DNA from: Elephas maximus indicus
Taxonomy: Eukaryota > Chordata > Mammalia > Proboscidea > Elephantidae
Reading direction: 5' to 3'
DNA length: 64,000 bases
Assembly: GCF_024166365.1 (NCBI RefSeq)
Contig: NC_064825.1
Location: 104,298,480 to 104,362,479, forward strand
The first letter of the stretch is position 1, and every line of letters begins with the position of its first letter. The notes under the pieces are model-generated. The model searched no databases and was not told where the DNA came from. It worked only from the letters and a program-made list of their open reading frames with translations. Shown here in pieces: positions 45,716 to 56,239 of the stretch. A program made the position numbers and the translations under genes.

Positions 45716-46117
45716 ATAAACATCATTTATTATCGGTGTCTCTGAAATTGTAATGAAACTACTCAACTTTCCCTGATTTTTTTGTTTTTATTTTCTAAGT
45801 GAAAAGTTAGAAGGGATGGTCAACGATTTCTATGTCTTTACTGTGACAAATACTTTAAAAGCTTACTGGCCTGGGAGGAAGTCTTGGGGGCTGCAATTGG
45901 ATCCAACCTCCTTGGATATTCCTGAATCTTTCTCCTTTTTTTTTATGATCTCCATTGGCCCCCATACCTCCTAGGGTTTGCAACTGATACATCTGTGGGT
46001 CTGATGTTTTCCTGATAAGCTGTTTGAAAGGCCTAGAAATCACTTTACTGTGAACCTGAGTTCAACACACAAGACAACCAAAATATGAACATATTTAAAA
46101 CAAAGGGAAATATTTGT
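45716..46117. other. Stretch with no recognised feature
   Basis: Shared with the other units. No gene. Confidence 0.45.
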
Positions 46118-46345
46118 TCAGAGGAGGTAGTGTGATTCAGTGGTGAAGAGCAGACTAGAGTCAGACTTTCTTGGTTTGAAAGTGACCTGGGAAAGTTATT
46201 TGATCTTTTTATGCCACATTTTTTTTTTCATCTATAAGATGGTAGTAATAGTACCTTCCTCATAAAGTGGTCGGGCCAATTAAATGGGTTAGTATATTTA
46301 AAGTGATTATAACAATTTCTGACATGTAGTAAGTGCTATGTAAGT
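46118..46345 (+). repeat. MIR SINE
   Basis: GTGTGATTCAGTGGTGAAGA, GGGAAAGTTATTTGATC, TCTGACATGTAGTAAGTGCT. The fullest of the four paralogous copies at its 3' end. Confidence 0.85.
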
Positions 46346-46737
46346 GTTTTTTTAAAGGAAAAAAATACTGACTGATGCTGATCCAATCTCCACTGGGGAG
46401 GATTTGGGCTGGCATCTCTTCTAGAATTAGCAGGAGCCTCATTTTGTCTAAGTCAGGACCTCTGTGGAGCTTACCCAAGTCCCTGTTGCCTTGATTGAAA
46501 AAGGTACCTTCTTGTATGACCAAACATTTCTTGCATAGTTTCTTACTTGGACTTCAGGCAGTTGTTTATTGACATTTAGGGTCCCTATTTAGCCTCTGGC
46601 AGTCTTGTTAGCATCAGAGATTTGGATGATGTGGCCGGATTTGGAGCTCTGGAGTCAATAGAGCTAGGATTGATTTCCATCTCACTAGTTAATAACTAAA
46701 AAAAAAAAAAATGTTTATTTTTTAGTTAATGTAAGGA
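46346..46737. other. End of the shared block of unit D
   Basis: Continues the block shared by all units, up to A- and T-runs around AGTTAATGTAA. No gene. Confidence 0.45.
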
Positions 46738-47620
46738 GGAGCCCTGGTTGTGTAATGGTTAAGTGTTCAGCTGCTAATCCAAAGGTCTGCGGTTCAAACC
46801 CACTGGTGTCACTAGAGTTGGCGTCACCCAGTACGGTAACTCATGGTGCTTACCAGCCCGTGGACCTTCTCCTGTACCAGACCATACAGAATCCTTAGGA
46901 ATGTTTATTATCAATTTTAATAACAGAAAAATATGTGGTAAATATAGTTGTGAATTGCTTAAATGTAATACTTCTTAGATTATACGAATACTAACAACAA
47001 AATTGTTTAGTAAAATCTTTCTACATTGAATTACATTATTAGTTATAGCATTATTAGTAACTGAGCAGAAGCCTTTTTGATTTTTTCCTTCTTTTAATTA
47101 TTACCTCATTCTCCAAAAAGTTGTTGATATAGGTTCACAAATACTAATTACCACAATATGGTAGCTAAAACACCATAAAATTTGAGAAAATCAGCAACTA
47201 TAAAAACACCAGCAGAAATGGAAATAGCACAAGCTTGTAGCATGTGCAGAGGAAACCAAGCAATTGGAAGCATCATTATAATTGGGTAACAATGACAGCT
47301 CTGACTGAGTACATTAGAAGGGTCAAAAAGTCAATTGGCTTAGAGTTTGATATGTGTAAGTTGGGCTTATGCAACATGCTTTCATTGTTACAACTAACTC
47401 CAGGGATATTTTTACAAAAAATAATAAATTTCTGCTGAAACACTGCACGAAAATTTTATAGTCATTTTTGGTGTCGTCTCCTCTGCCAGTGTCACCCAGT
47501 GTGGTCTGCACCCCTTGCACACCCCTAGTGATGCCACTATATACACACCCACTAGTGGCTCAGCAGGAGAAAAGACCTGGCTATCTACTCCCACAAAGAT
47601 TAAACCAAAAACCAAACTAC
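46738..47620 (+). repeat. AfroSINE split by a nested element
   Basis: The head GAGCCCTGGTTGTGTAATGG to GGTTCAAACCCAC is at 46738-46802. The next SINE segment (CACTAGTGGCTCAGCAGG, GAAAAGACCTGGCTATCTAC, CACAAAGATTAA) resumes at about 47548 and ends near 47620. The 3' tail is missing. The ~740 bases between are foreign. Confidence 0.8.
46803..47547. mobile_element. Probable non-autonomous DNA transposon nested in the AfroSINE
   Basis: The left end reads GTGTCACTAGAGTTGG; the right end reads CCCCTAGTGATGCCACTA, whose reverse complement starts TAGTGGCATCACTAGGGG. The ends are therefore inverted repeats. CACCCAGTACGGTAA near the left and CACCCAGTGTGGTCTGC near the right are further similar segments in direct orientation. 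The SINE bases CAAACCCAC and CACACCCAC flank the insert as an imperfect 8-9 base duplication, which would fit a hAT-like element. No transposase coding is seen. Superfamily is inferred only. Confidence 0.5.
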
Positions 47621-47623
47621 TCC

Positions 47624-47690
47624 GAGAAATTCAGAGATGACAAATACTATGAAGACACTTTGGAGGAGAAAAATCATATCAGGTAGTAAA
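47624..47690 (+). pseudogene. Relic of an OR4A-like 3' coding end
   Basis: Reading from AGA at 47625 gives RNSEMTNTMKTLWRRK, matching the C-terminal [16 protein letters not shown] of the unit D OR and, by recall, the RNSEMTSAMKKLWRR of human OR4A47. Nothing upstream of TLRN remains: the SINE abuts it. The DNA after it does not resemble the 3' flanks of the four main copies. Too short to be functional. Confidence 0.75.
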
Positions 47691-47949
47691 TATTTCATCC
47701 ATCAAGAAAAGAACTCCTTGGAATCCCAAAATCTTCTTAAACTTGATTTTACCTTCCCTTTCCTTGAAAGCATGTATTATATTTGCAATTAAAGGATTAA
47801 CCATATGATTGGGCTGTTAGTAACAGTTTATCTGCTAGAATGTAAGCCCTATAATATCCTGCTTATCACTGCATTTTGAAAGATTTAATGCATATGTAGT
47901 AGGGAATCAATAAATAATATGTAATGTATTATCAAATGAAATTTTTATA
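47691..47949 (+). repeat. Possible L2 LINE 3' fragment
   Basis: CTAGAATGTAAGCCCTATAA and GGGAATCAATAAATAATATG resemble an L2 3' end. Weak and diverged. Confidence 0.35.
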
Positions 47950-48712
47950 CAATCACACTGATTTTTAATTCATTCCTACATTATCTTTATTAATTTCTTT
48001 CTAAGCCTAAGGTTTTTTTAATAATAAAGTTATTGTCATTGGTGTTTATTGTTTTTATTATACCAGTTAAAGTATTTAACACTATATTGGCTGTCCTCTT
48101 TATTTAATTTTAGTTCCATTGCATGGGATTTTAAAAATGTGTAATACTTCTACTTTTTAGAACCAAACAATTGAACATGTGATGATAATAAATAGTAAAA
48201 ATAAAAACCTCTCTCCTTGGTCTCCCAGCGCTCCTCCTCAGAGGTGGTCACCGTACTCTGTTTCTTAGGATTGTTCAAGTAATAATCTTTGCAAATATGA
48301 GTCTATTCACATATATGTATGTGGCTTTATAACTGCATATAAAAATTTGCTTTTTACTACTCTACATCTTAAAGATCTTTCCATATCAGTGCATATAAAT
48401 CTAACTCATTCTCAGTTATCTTTGTACTGTGTAATACTTCCTTATGAAGATAGACTAAATTAATGTGTACAGTCGTCTTCGGGTTGATTCCAATCCCTTT
48501 TTATGACAACTAGGTCTTTATTCAATATATGTGTTTCTGAATATACAAAAGTATGTGCTCCCATGGTGGAATTGTTGGGTCCTGTGGCATATATATTTAA
48601 AATGTTGATGCTTATATTTATATCCAAAATGTCATCTATGAAGTTGTGTTTTGAAAGTTTTGTTTATGCCACTTTACTTTTACAAAATACCTACATTATT
48701 ACCTGTTTTCTC
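47950..48712 (-). repeat. Old L1 LINE 3' end (antisense)
   Basis: GGTCTTTATTCAATATATGT, GGTGGAATTGTTGGGTCCTG and related text match antisense L1 3' UTR. It continues after the Tigger insertion at 49574. Confidence 0.65.
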
Positions 48713-49573
48713 TAACGGAAAGCGGAAATAGCATTCAGCGTTTGTTTTGCAGTGAGTGCTTACGGAAACACAACGCACCTGGAGCAGTGAGAATGGCGTG
48801 GCCAAGCTTCTTTCCTGAGAACGATCCTCAGTATCTCAGCATCAAGGCATCGTAGCTTTGAACTGTGTCTGTAAGCATCTGTGGTTTATCTTGATTTATT
48901 TTGTGCATCCGTCATCAAGATGTGCCCTAAAATATCAGAAAAGCCTAAAAGAGTTCCTAAGGGTGTTAGCTTAAAACTGGATGTAAATAAGCAGTTTGAT
49001 CAAAATAAAGACATCGTGCATGCGTTGAACTTGACTGTGTCCGTCATTTGTACTATTTACACGTAGAAAGAAAGAACCGTGAAAGTTGGCATAATTTTAT
49101 TGGTTCTGCTAGTAATACCATGCGTCGCAAGATTCTGTCATAGACTTGTCCCCTGTAGGACTCATCCCTCTGCATTCACAGTTAATATAAATCCCGCTCT
49201 TCTTCGAGATTCGAACCCTGGCCCTTCAACTCAGCCCCATATGCCACTGCCAGCTGCTCTACCAGGGCTACCATCATCACCACCACCACCTCCCAGCTTT
49301 CCAGTGTGCTGTTGTATTCCTGATTCTGGTAAGTGAAACTACACTGTACACACATTATTTCTACTTTACATAGGCAGTGCATTTATCTTATCATTCCTGC
49401 TTTTACTCTGTAGTGTTATTTGGTATCATTTGGTAGGTTATTTTTTGGGTCTGGGAATGCTAAAAATTTTTTCCCATATAAATTAATGGTAATCGCTTTT
49501 CTGCTTTACACCATTTTGGCTTAAAAACCTTTCATAGGAATGTTCTACTTTTCAGATACGTGGGAAACCTGTA
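48713..49573 (+). mobile_element. Tigger-type (pogo/Tc1-mariner) DNA transposon, deleted copy
   Basis: Bases 48920-49066 encode MCPKISEKPKRV, GVSLKLDVNKQFD and NKDIVHALNLT, the N-terminal DNA-binding (CENP-B/psq-like) start of a Tigger transposase. A stop follows soon after and the rest of the gene is missing. The right part (CCCATATAAATTAATGGTAA, TTTCATAGGAATGTTCTACT, ending GGGAAACCTGTA) is the terminal region typical of Tigger elements. It sits inside the antisense L1. Long dead; the left terminal repeat is not found. Confidence 0.75.
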
Positions 49574-50327
49574 CCAGTTTGTCCACATCCCTAACAACCA
49601 GTGTTTGATAAACATTTATAGTATTTGACAATCTGATTAAAGAAACTGTATTTCAACTGCATGTTTTAGTTGAAATTCTTTAACTATAATTGAGTTTGCA
49701 CACCTTTTTCACATTTAAAACTATTTTTGTTCTTTATTTGTGACTTGCCTGTTAATGTCTTTTACTTATTTTCTTAGATTGTTATCAACAATTTAATTCC
49801 TTATTGAATTTCATGAGTTAATTATATATGATGGCAGCACTCTCTCTTGCTGTTATGTGTAACTACTATTTTTAAAGCTTGTGATCTGTTTTTATGCTAT
49901 GCAGAATTTTTTTGTCATGTGGAAAATTTTGTTTATATAATTAGATTTATCAATATTTTCTTTATTTTTTATATTTTGCTTAGATTTTTCCTACTTCACT
50001 TTTATCAAATATTCCTCCACATTTTTGCATTTAATTTTTTAACATCATTGTAATTTTACATTTAACATATTTACCCATCTGGGATTTATATTGATATAAG
50101 AAATTAAATAGAGATTAAACTTTGTTTTTCTAGATGGCCACTTTTAATAGTTGCCTAGTTATCTTTTCCCCACTGATTTAAAATCACATCCTTATTGTAT
50201 TCTAAAGTCCTTCGTGTATGCGATCCATTTCAGGACTCTACTCTGGTCTGTTGATCTCTTTATCCAGGTGCTTTTACACTTGACAGAATTGCGATTGTCT
50301 GTATTACATTTTGATATTTGATAAGCC
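49574..50327 (-). repeat. Old L1 LINE (antisense), continuation
   Basis: Resumes with CAGTTTGTCCACATCCCTAA and continues through AT-rich antisense L1 3' sequence. Confidence 0.65.
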
Positions 50328-50334
50328 TAGCAAC

Positions 50335-50540
50335 CAATCAACTAGTTGTGTGGAGTTGATTCTGAATCACGGCAACCCCACGTGTCGCAGAGTAGAGCAG
50401 TGCTTCATAAAGTTTTCATGGCTGTGACCTTTGGAAAGCAGATTGCCAGGTTTTTCTGGTGAGGGTCCTCTGAGTATGTTGAACTGCAAACCTTTCTGTT
50501 AGTAGCTGACAGCTTAACCATGCACTACCCACGGGCCCCT
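50335..50540 (-). repeat. AfroSINE, long variant (antisense), with target duplication
   Basis: GTTGATTCTGAATCACGGCA tail and AGCTTAACCATGCACTACCC head. ATAAGCCTAG on the left (about 50321) recurs on the right (about 50547), marking the target duplication inside the L1. Confidence 0.85.
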
Positions 50541-50815
50541 ATTTAATAAGCCTAGTAGTGTCTCATTATTATTGTTTTTCTGAATTATGCCAATTCTTGT
50601 TTATCTATGTTTTCACACGAATTTTAAAATGAGCTAGTCTAGTCAGGAAACACAGTTCAATTAGTATTTTCAATCAACTTTATTGATATTTTTCAAAGAA
50701 CCAGCTTTTGATTTGATTGATTTTCTCTTTTGCTTCTGCTCCTATCTTCATTATTTCTTTCCTTGTCCTTACTTCAGGTTTAACTTGCTCTTCTTTTTTC
50801 AGTTTGTTAAGGTGG
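50541..50815 (-). repeat. Old L1 LINE (antisense), continuation
   Basis: CAACTTTATTGATATTTTTC and CTTCAGGTTTAACTTGCTCT are antisense L1 landmarks. Confidence 0.65.
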
Positions 50816-51995
50816 AAACTGAAGGCTGAGACGAGACAGACTTCTTGAAGCATGGAAAGAGTTGGTCACATGGAAACATTTCTTAGGCCAGTGATGGCGC
50901 ATGTACTACCTTACTCCCTGGCATCAGTGCATGAAACTGTCGCCTTTTAGGATGAGGAAGAAGGCATCACAATCTAAAATTTGGGTTGAATGACTGCCTT
51001 GTTATGTAGACAATCCAGGAAGTTTTTTTTATACAAAGTCTTCACTAGGCTTTATATTATGCAAGACTACATTGTTAGTGTGATTTGGAAAGTCCGTAGT
51101 CTTTTAAAAGCCCTCCAAAGTGAATATGATAATCAGCCATGTTAGAGATTCTTTGTGATCAATAAAATATATGGGAATTGACTCAATTCTGTAATATTCT
51201 TTTAGATATTTTCATACTATAAAGATCCAGAGTACATTTTCTTTCTCCAACATTAGTATTCCTAGAAACTAACCTAAGTGTAACTATATGAGGGATATTT
51301 TAATGGGCAGACATCTGTGGATATCATTATAGGATCAATTGAAATGTGTAAGCATTGTTAGTTCATCATAAAACTTGAATGATTGACTTTCAAGAACCTA
51401 AAGTGATATTATCACAAGCAAGCTATTACTTCAATTCACAGGAATAATAGGCTGGGTAAGAAAAGGAGTGTAATTGACCATAGGATACAGCAAAGTATAA
51501 AGAAGAGAGAATTGGGTTGCTTGCTTGAAAGAGATGTGGAGTTGGCAGCTAGATTATTGAAGCGATGGAGATATTATGCTGCATAAATATGTGGACAGAA
51601 TAATGCAAAATATAGAGGAAAACTAATGATGTAGGAAATGGTGGAGACAATTACAGGAGCACTGTTTTGAGTGTGCTGAAGAAGATGGGGTCTAGTGAAC
51701 ATGCAGAGGACTTGGGCATAGAAACACAGACAAGTCATGTATTGTGAAGAAGAGGTCAGGCAGAATTATGAGGTCAGATATTGAAGTCAATGTCAATAGA
51801 GACTTAGAAAGTATCTGGATATTATTACTAAAATTATTTTAAGAGATAGCAGCTCTGGAGAATATCAATAATATTTTGATATAGATTTGCTTGTATATGT
51901 GCAGTTTTGTTTCTTTTTGAAATCTGCCCTGTCATCATTTTCATTCTTTCACATACATCACCACCACAAATGTAACCTGTTTCTAACAGCAACAA

Positions 51996-52575
51996 AAATG
52001 TATCTGTAAAAAAGACATGGGGACAGTGTCTGAACTCCTCCCAGCCCACAAGGGGAAAGGAGAACCAAGATCAACAGTCCAAGGCTGATTCCTATGAGGT
52101 GGAGGTCAGATTTGCCTTCTCTCTCTGCCATATTTATCAATTCTGACACCAGCTGTCCCTCCCACAGCAGTCTCTACTGGGTTAGATAATTCATTACAAT
52201 GGCCACACAGAACTCACAGACCATACTCACAATCATGGGGTTTATTAGGTAAGAAACAGTTACAATTCATGCTCAAGAACACTCAGGATACAGTTCTTCC
52301 ATCAGGATAGCCTCTCCCCATCTGTGCTTGCAGGCAGCCTCTTCCTGGCCCTCAGCCTCTACCCAAAGGGACTCAGCTTTCTCTCTCCATCGGCTGGGAA
52401 GCCCACTATGCTGTTTCCTGCTGCTGGGTCTCTGCTGCTAGTTTTCTCCTGCTGGTCTCTCCTTCCTTGGTGGTGAGTTCTTCCTCCTGTTCTGAAATTG
52501 GCTCTCTTTTAAGGCAAAAGTGACAAAATCCCCTTTGTAGGCCACAATTACCTTAATCACACAGCACTACCCTTC
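51996..52575 (-). repeat. LTR-like repeat inserted in block E
   Basis: Related to 2805-3830 (shared CCTATGAGGTGGAGGTCAGA, TTCTGACACCAGCTGTCCCT and CAGACCATACTCACAATC), but shorter. On the - strand a CTAATAAACCCC poly(A)-like signal is present near 52240. The homologous block at about 63610 is an empty site. A solo-LTR-like fossil, family unassigned. Confidence 0.6.
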
Positions 52576-52852
52576 CATATTTTTCCCACATAATCATATG
52601 CAAATATTTATAAGCTGATGTATTGATTTTTTATTTGGTTTTATAATAATATATTATGCATAATTTTATGCTCATTTCTTTCTTACTCAACAGTACCTTG
52701 CGGGAATTTCTCTAACAGTACTCCAATTAATTATTTTAAAGGGATGTATTACATTTAATAGATTTTAAAGATATATTCAACCATTTCTGTACTGAGTGGA
52801 ACTCATTTTAATTTTTTTGTTTTGTTTTTGTTATTTAATGCCATGATAAATA
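52576..52852 (-). repeat. Old L1 3' UTR (antisense)
   Basis: TATGCTCATTTCTTTCTTAC and TTCAACCATTTCTGTACTG match an antisense L1 3' region; also present at 63620-63920. Confidence 0.5.
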
Positions 52853-52948
52853 AGGGCTCCTTGGAAACTCTATGGGACAGTTCTACTCTGTCCTATAGGG
52901 TCGCTATGAATTGGAATTGACTCGACGGCAGTGGGTTTTGGGTTTGTA
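52853..52948 (+). repeat. AfroSINE, 3' half
   Basis: GGGCTCCTTGGAAACTCTAT through GACTCGACGGCAGTGGG. The head is missing (5' truncated). Absent from the homologous block near 63915. Confidence 0.9.
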
Positions 52949-53299
52949 GACAATACAGCAAAAACATCTCATGAGTATATTCTTATGTAATGGCACCTAA
53001 ATTCCTATAGATTCTAAAGAGCATAATTGCTGTGATGAAGTGTATATGTATTTTTATTTTCAATAGAGATGGTTGGATTTTGTTCCAAAAATATTATAAA
53101 ATTAAAATATTCACTAGCAGTAAGAAAAAGCCCTTTTCCCTATTTTCTCTATTTTGTCATTTTGATGCATGTAAAATTTTATCTGTTATTTTATTTTGCA
53201 TTTTGCTATTTACAGGTGAGTTTCATCATCCTATCATATGTTGGCCATTTGGATGTACTATTCCTTTAATTGTTTGTTTATACCCTTGCCTACTTTGCT

Positions 53300-53415
53300 A
53301 TTAGGTTGTGTATTTATGTTCATTGTCTATAAGCTCCCTGAAGGCAGGGAAAGTTCCTTAATTGTCTTTGTGGTCTCTGTTTATTTCACAATGTCTGGGA
53401 CATAGAATTCACTAT
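53300..53415 (+). repeat. L2 LINE 3' fragment
   Basis: TATAAGCTCCCTGAAGGCAG followed by GGAAAGTTCCTTAATTGTC and CAATGTCTGGGACATAG. Confidence 0.6.
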
Positions 53416-53561
53416 TTAAACTTTTAAATTATTTGTATTCATGAATTCTCAATTGTCTGGAGTCAGAATCTTTACTGATGAATTTTGAACTCTATATATT
53501 AAATATAGGTATCATTTTTCTTTGATATTTGCTATGATTTGACTATCTTATTTAATCTACT

Positions 53562-53692
53562 CTGACCCTATAGGACAGAGTAGAACTGCTCCATAAAGTT
53601 TCCAAGAAGCACCTGGTGGGTTTGAACTGCTGACCTTTTGGTTAGCAGCCATAGCACTTAACCAGTATGTCACCAGGGTTTCCAAATTATGA
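53562..53692 (-). repeat. AfroSINE (antisense), tail lacking
   Basis: CCCTATAGGACAGAGTAGAA to TATGTCACCAGGGTTTCC. The 3' tail of the SINE is missing at the low-coordinate end. Confidence 0.9.
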
Positions 53693-54518
53693 GTGTTTTT
53701 ATATACAGATATTTTATTTTAAAATTCTGCTTTTTGATTTCTTCAATGACAGAAATTATAAAATTCTATTTTTCTTCACTGACTTGATACATTTTATCCT
53801 CATTTTTTTCTAAACAATTTTTCAATTTTGTTTTTGAACCTATCTAGTATTTATTTTTGTTTCTGATGAAGGAATAACCAAATCTTTTTCCCCAAATATG
53901 TAAAATATTCTGCCAACATAATTTATTATTTTCAGTAGTAATTTAGCATTTCTCCTTTCAATATGTCATATTATACATGTAAAAGAGTCAACCTTTTCCC
54001 CATTTCTTTAATTTCTTCTACTTTTTTTTTTTTGGTTTATTTCTCTGCCTTTATCATCTTTGATTATCTTTCAGTGATCAAAAATTTTTAATGTGTATTT
54101 ATATCTGGTAGGGATAATCTTCCCTATAACTCCCGTATTTTTAAAAAAAAAAAACTTGCAATTTCTAAGTATTAATTCTCCCTGATAAATCTTACAGTCA
54201 TTTTGCAAAGTTCAAAACCTTCCTGAAAAATTACATTTAGAATTTCATGTCTTGAAATATTTCTTTTGAAAAAAAGGGTATGTTACAGTAATCTAGGTTT
54301 CTCATCCAAAATAAAAGACATATTGAAAAGACTTGATTCAAAAATCTCACTGAAATTTGTAATCAGCTCCATAGAATCTACAGCAGCTTGCCTTTTTGCT
54401 TTCTTATTTACAAAAGAAATTCTTTTATTTACACCTGATTCACATTTTAAATGAATTGATTTTAAAGGATGCGGTGTCTTTTGCTGGCATGAATTACCTC
54501 ACAATCATCAAAGCCATG
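53693..54518. other. AT-rich stretch, possibly old L1
   Basis: Some text (TTCTTCACTGACTTGATACA, GAACCTATCTAGTATTTA) is compatible with antisense L1, but no firm boundary. No gene. Confidence 0.35.
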
Positions 54519-54797
54519 GGCACAGGTGTATCCAAATATACAGACCTGTATCTGTCCATACACAGATATGTTTCAGGTCACACACAGGTCTATATACAAC
54601 GTGTCTATATCTGACCACACATGGGTCTATATCTGATCACACATGAGTCAAAATGTGAAAACAAGGATCTAAGTCTGAGAAGCCATAAGTCTGTGCCTAC
54701 CCACACACAGGTCTATATTCAACCATTCAGAGATCTATATCTACTATACACAGGTCTGTGTCCATCACAAACAGTGTTGTATCTCTTTACACATGAT
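54519..54797 (+). repeat. Degenerate ~20-22 base minisatellite
   Basis: About 13 imperfect units of the type CACACAGGTCTATATCTGAC follow one another. The clearest are at 54579, 54622 and 54704, with CTRTATCT-like cores at regular spacing. Open frames through it are repeat products. Confidence 0.75.
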
Positions 54798-55404
54798 TTT
54801 TTAAGGAATTTCAGTTTCAATTTCACAATCAGATTTAATGTTGATTATCATAAACACATTTTTATTACAGTATAAGTTGTAATGAATATTTTTCTAATGA
54901 TTGCCTCAAAATGAATTCCAAAGTGAAATTTATATCTGTAATTATATTCTAATTCAAAACACTTATTTCTAAAGTGTTCTTCAGAGAGAATTATAGGAAA
55001 TTGTCAATTTAAGCACACTTTTATGAACACTGACTACTAAAATTACATGAAATGTTAAAAAAATTAAGCTAGGTGTTTTTAGTTGTAAATAGACACACTT
55101 GTGATGTTTGACAATGGGGATTTATTACACAGGGAAAATAGATAGTGGGGGAACCATCCATGTATGTAACAAGTTTCTTTGCTGTCAAGCCTGAGGAAAC
55201 TTAAGGAGAAGGGGGTCATGCCACAGCATCCTTCAGGATACATTCTGAACTGTAATTAAGATGATTTTGGGCTGCTAGTAACAAAGATTTGACAAGGTAG
55301 GGTTTTGATTTTCTGCTTTGTAAAAGAAATACAAGATAGATTGACTGAAGTTGGTCCCAAATGCTTATGAATACTGATTTCTTCTGCTCATCAATTATTA
55401 GCTC
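54798..55404. other. Stretch with no recognised feature
   Basis: AT-rich. No gene or named repeat. Confidence 0.4.
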
Positions 55405-55615
55405 TTGATTTCCAAATTATTATTTTTTTATATTTTAGTGAAAGTATAAAAACTGAAGATCTACCATTTTAACAATTTCTACATGTACAATTCAGTGACA
55501 TTGGTTACAGTCTTCAAATTGTGCTACCATTCTCCCTAGTTACCTTTTCCACATTATTCCACCACCATTATCTTTAACTGCCCTAGAAGTTTCCCATCCA
55601 ATCTTTTGGTGGTTA
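55405..55615 (-). repeat. Possible L1 3' UTR fragment (antisense)
   Basis: TCTACATGTACAATTCAGTG and GTGCTACCATTCTCCCTAG resemble the antisense 3' ends of some L1s. Tentative. Confidence 0.4.
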
Positions 55616-55861
55616 AAAATTTGATCTCACATAAAAAAAAAAATAGTGCTCTTTAGAAAAGAGCACAACACTCAAAACAGAGATCCTTCACTAATTATAA
55701 TAATCTTTCTTGGTTAAAAGAAGACTTCAGAGGATAGTTTTGGTTTAAGATTTAAAGTTCATCTCAGGGCAGTAGTTTCTTGTGCTAATGAAAATAAGTT
55801 GTTTCTTCTACAGCAGCAATGAACAAGCTAAAAAAGGAAATTAAGAAAAAAATCCCCTTTG

Positions 55862-56232
55862 CGTGAGGGAATTAAAGAGTAAAAAATTTTGAGGTACCTG
55901 TTAAGAGCTGAAATGGCCAGTTTGAAGACTGGGTGCCATTCCTTGTTTACCAGTTCTTTTTCCACCTAGCTGCAGCCATATTGTTGCTAAGAGAGGAATG
56001 TCTGGTAATCATTATGCAACTACGTTGTAATCCCTCCTTGTCACATACCTGTATAATTACCGCACTTTAACAAATCTGAGAAAAAGCCATATACCCTTTT
56101 AAGCCAATTGCCTTACAGACCTTGCCACAGGAATTCCTGCCTTATGAGTTCCACCACAGGAATTCCTGCCTTAAAATGAGGTATTACTAATCAATTAATG
56201 TCTTTCTATGACCTAAGCCTGTAATTTAGAGA
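55862..56232 (+). repeat. LTR fossil, incomplete (partner of 59010-59535)
   Basis: Shares with 59010-59535, in the same order and orientation, AGAGAGGAATGTCTGGTAAT, CCTTTTAAGCCAATTGCCTT and AATTCCTGCCTTAAAATGA. It stops after ATGACCTAAGCCTGTAA, where the RTE LINE begins. A fossil; family not assigned. Confidence 0.7.
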
Positions 56233-56239
56233 CCATCTC

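Larger units (their letters stand above)
39164..46740. repeat. Paralogous unit D of the tandem OR array, truncated on the right
   Basis: Starts at the common landmark and follows unit C through the OR. The shared downstream block stops at AGTTAATGTAA (46727-46737), where a SINE begins; after that the DNA no longer resembles the other units. Confidence 0.8.
50862..53030. repeat. Paralogous block E (counterpart of 62447-64000)
   Basis: ACATGGAAACATTTCTTAGG, TGATCAATAAAATATATGGG, CTGTTTTGAGTGTGCTGAAG and CTCATTTCTTTCTTACTCA recur in order in the block starting at 62447. Block E has an LTR-like insertion and a SINE tail that the other block lacks. No gene is recognisable in the unique part (50862-51995). 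Confidence 0.85.

Noticed and set aside
47468-47686. 72-residue frame after the nested element
   Set aside because: It crosses the nested element, the SINE and the OR relic in a frame different from that of the relic. It is chance.
49079-49336. Pro/Ser-rich 85-residue frame resembling a secreted protein
   Set aside because: It lies in the non-coding interior of the Tigger element.
54396-54875. Repeated YTDLYLSIHRYVSG-like peptides, considered as a repeat protein or CRISPR-like array
   Set aside because: The periodicity is that of the minisatellite. There is no spacer/repeat structure of fixed length, and the context is mammalian.
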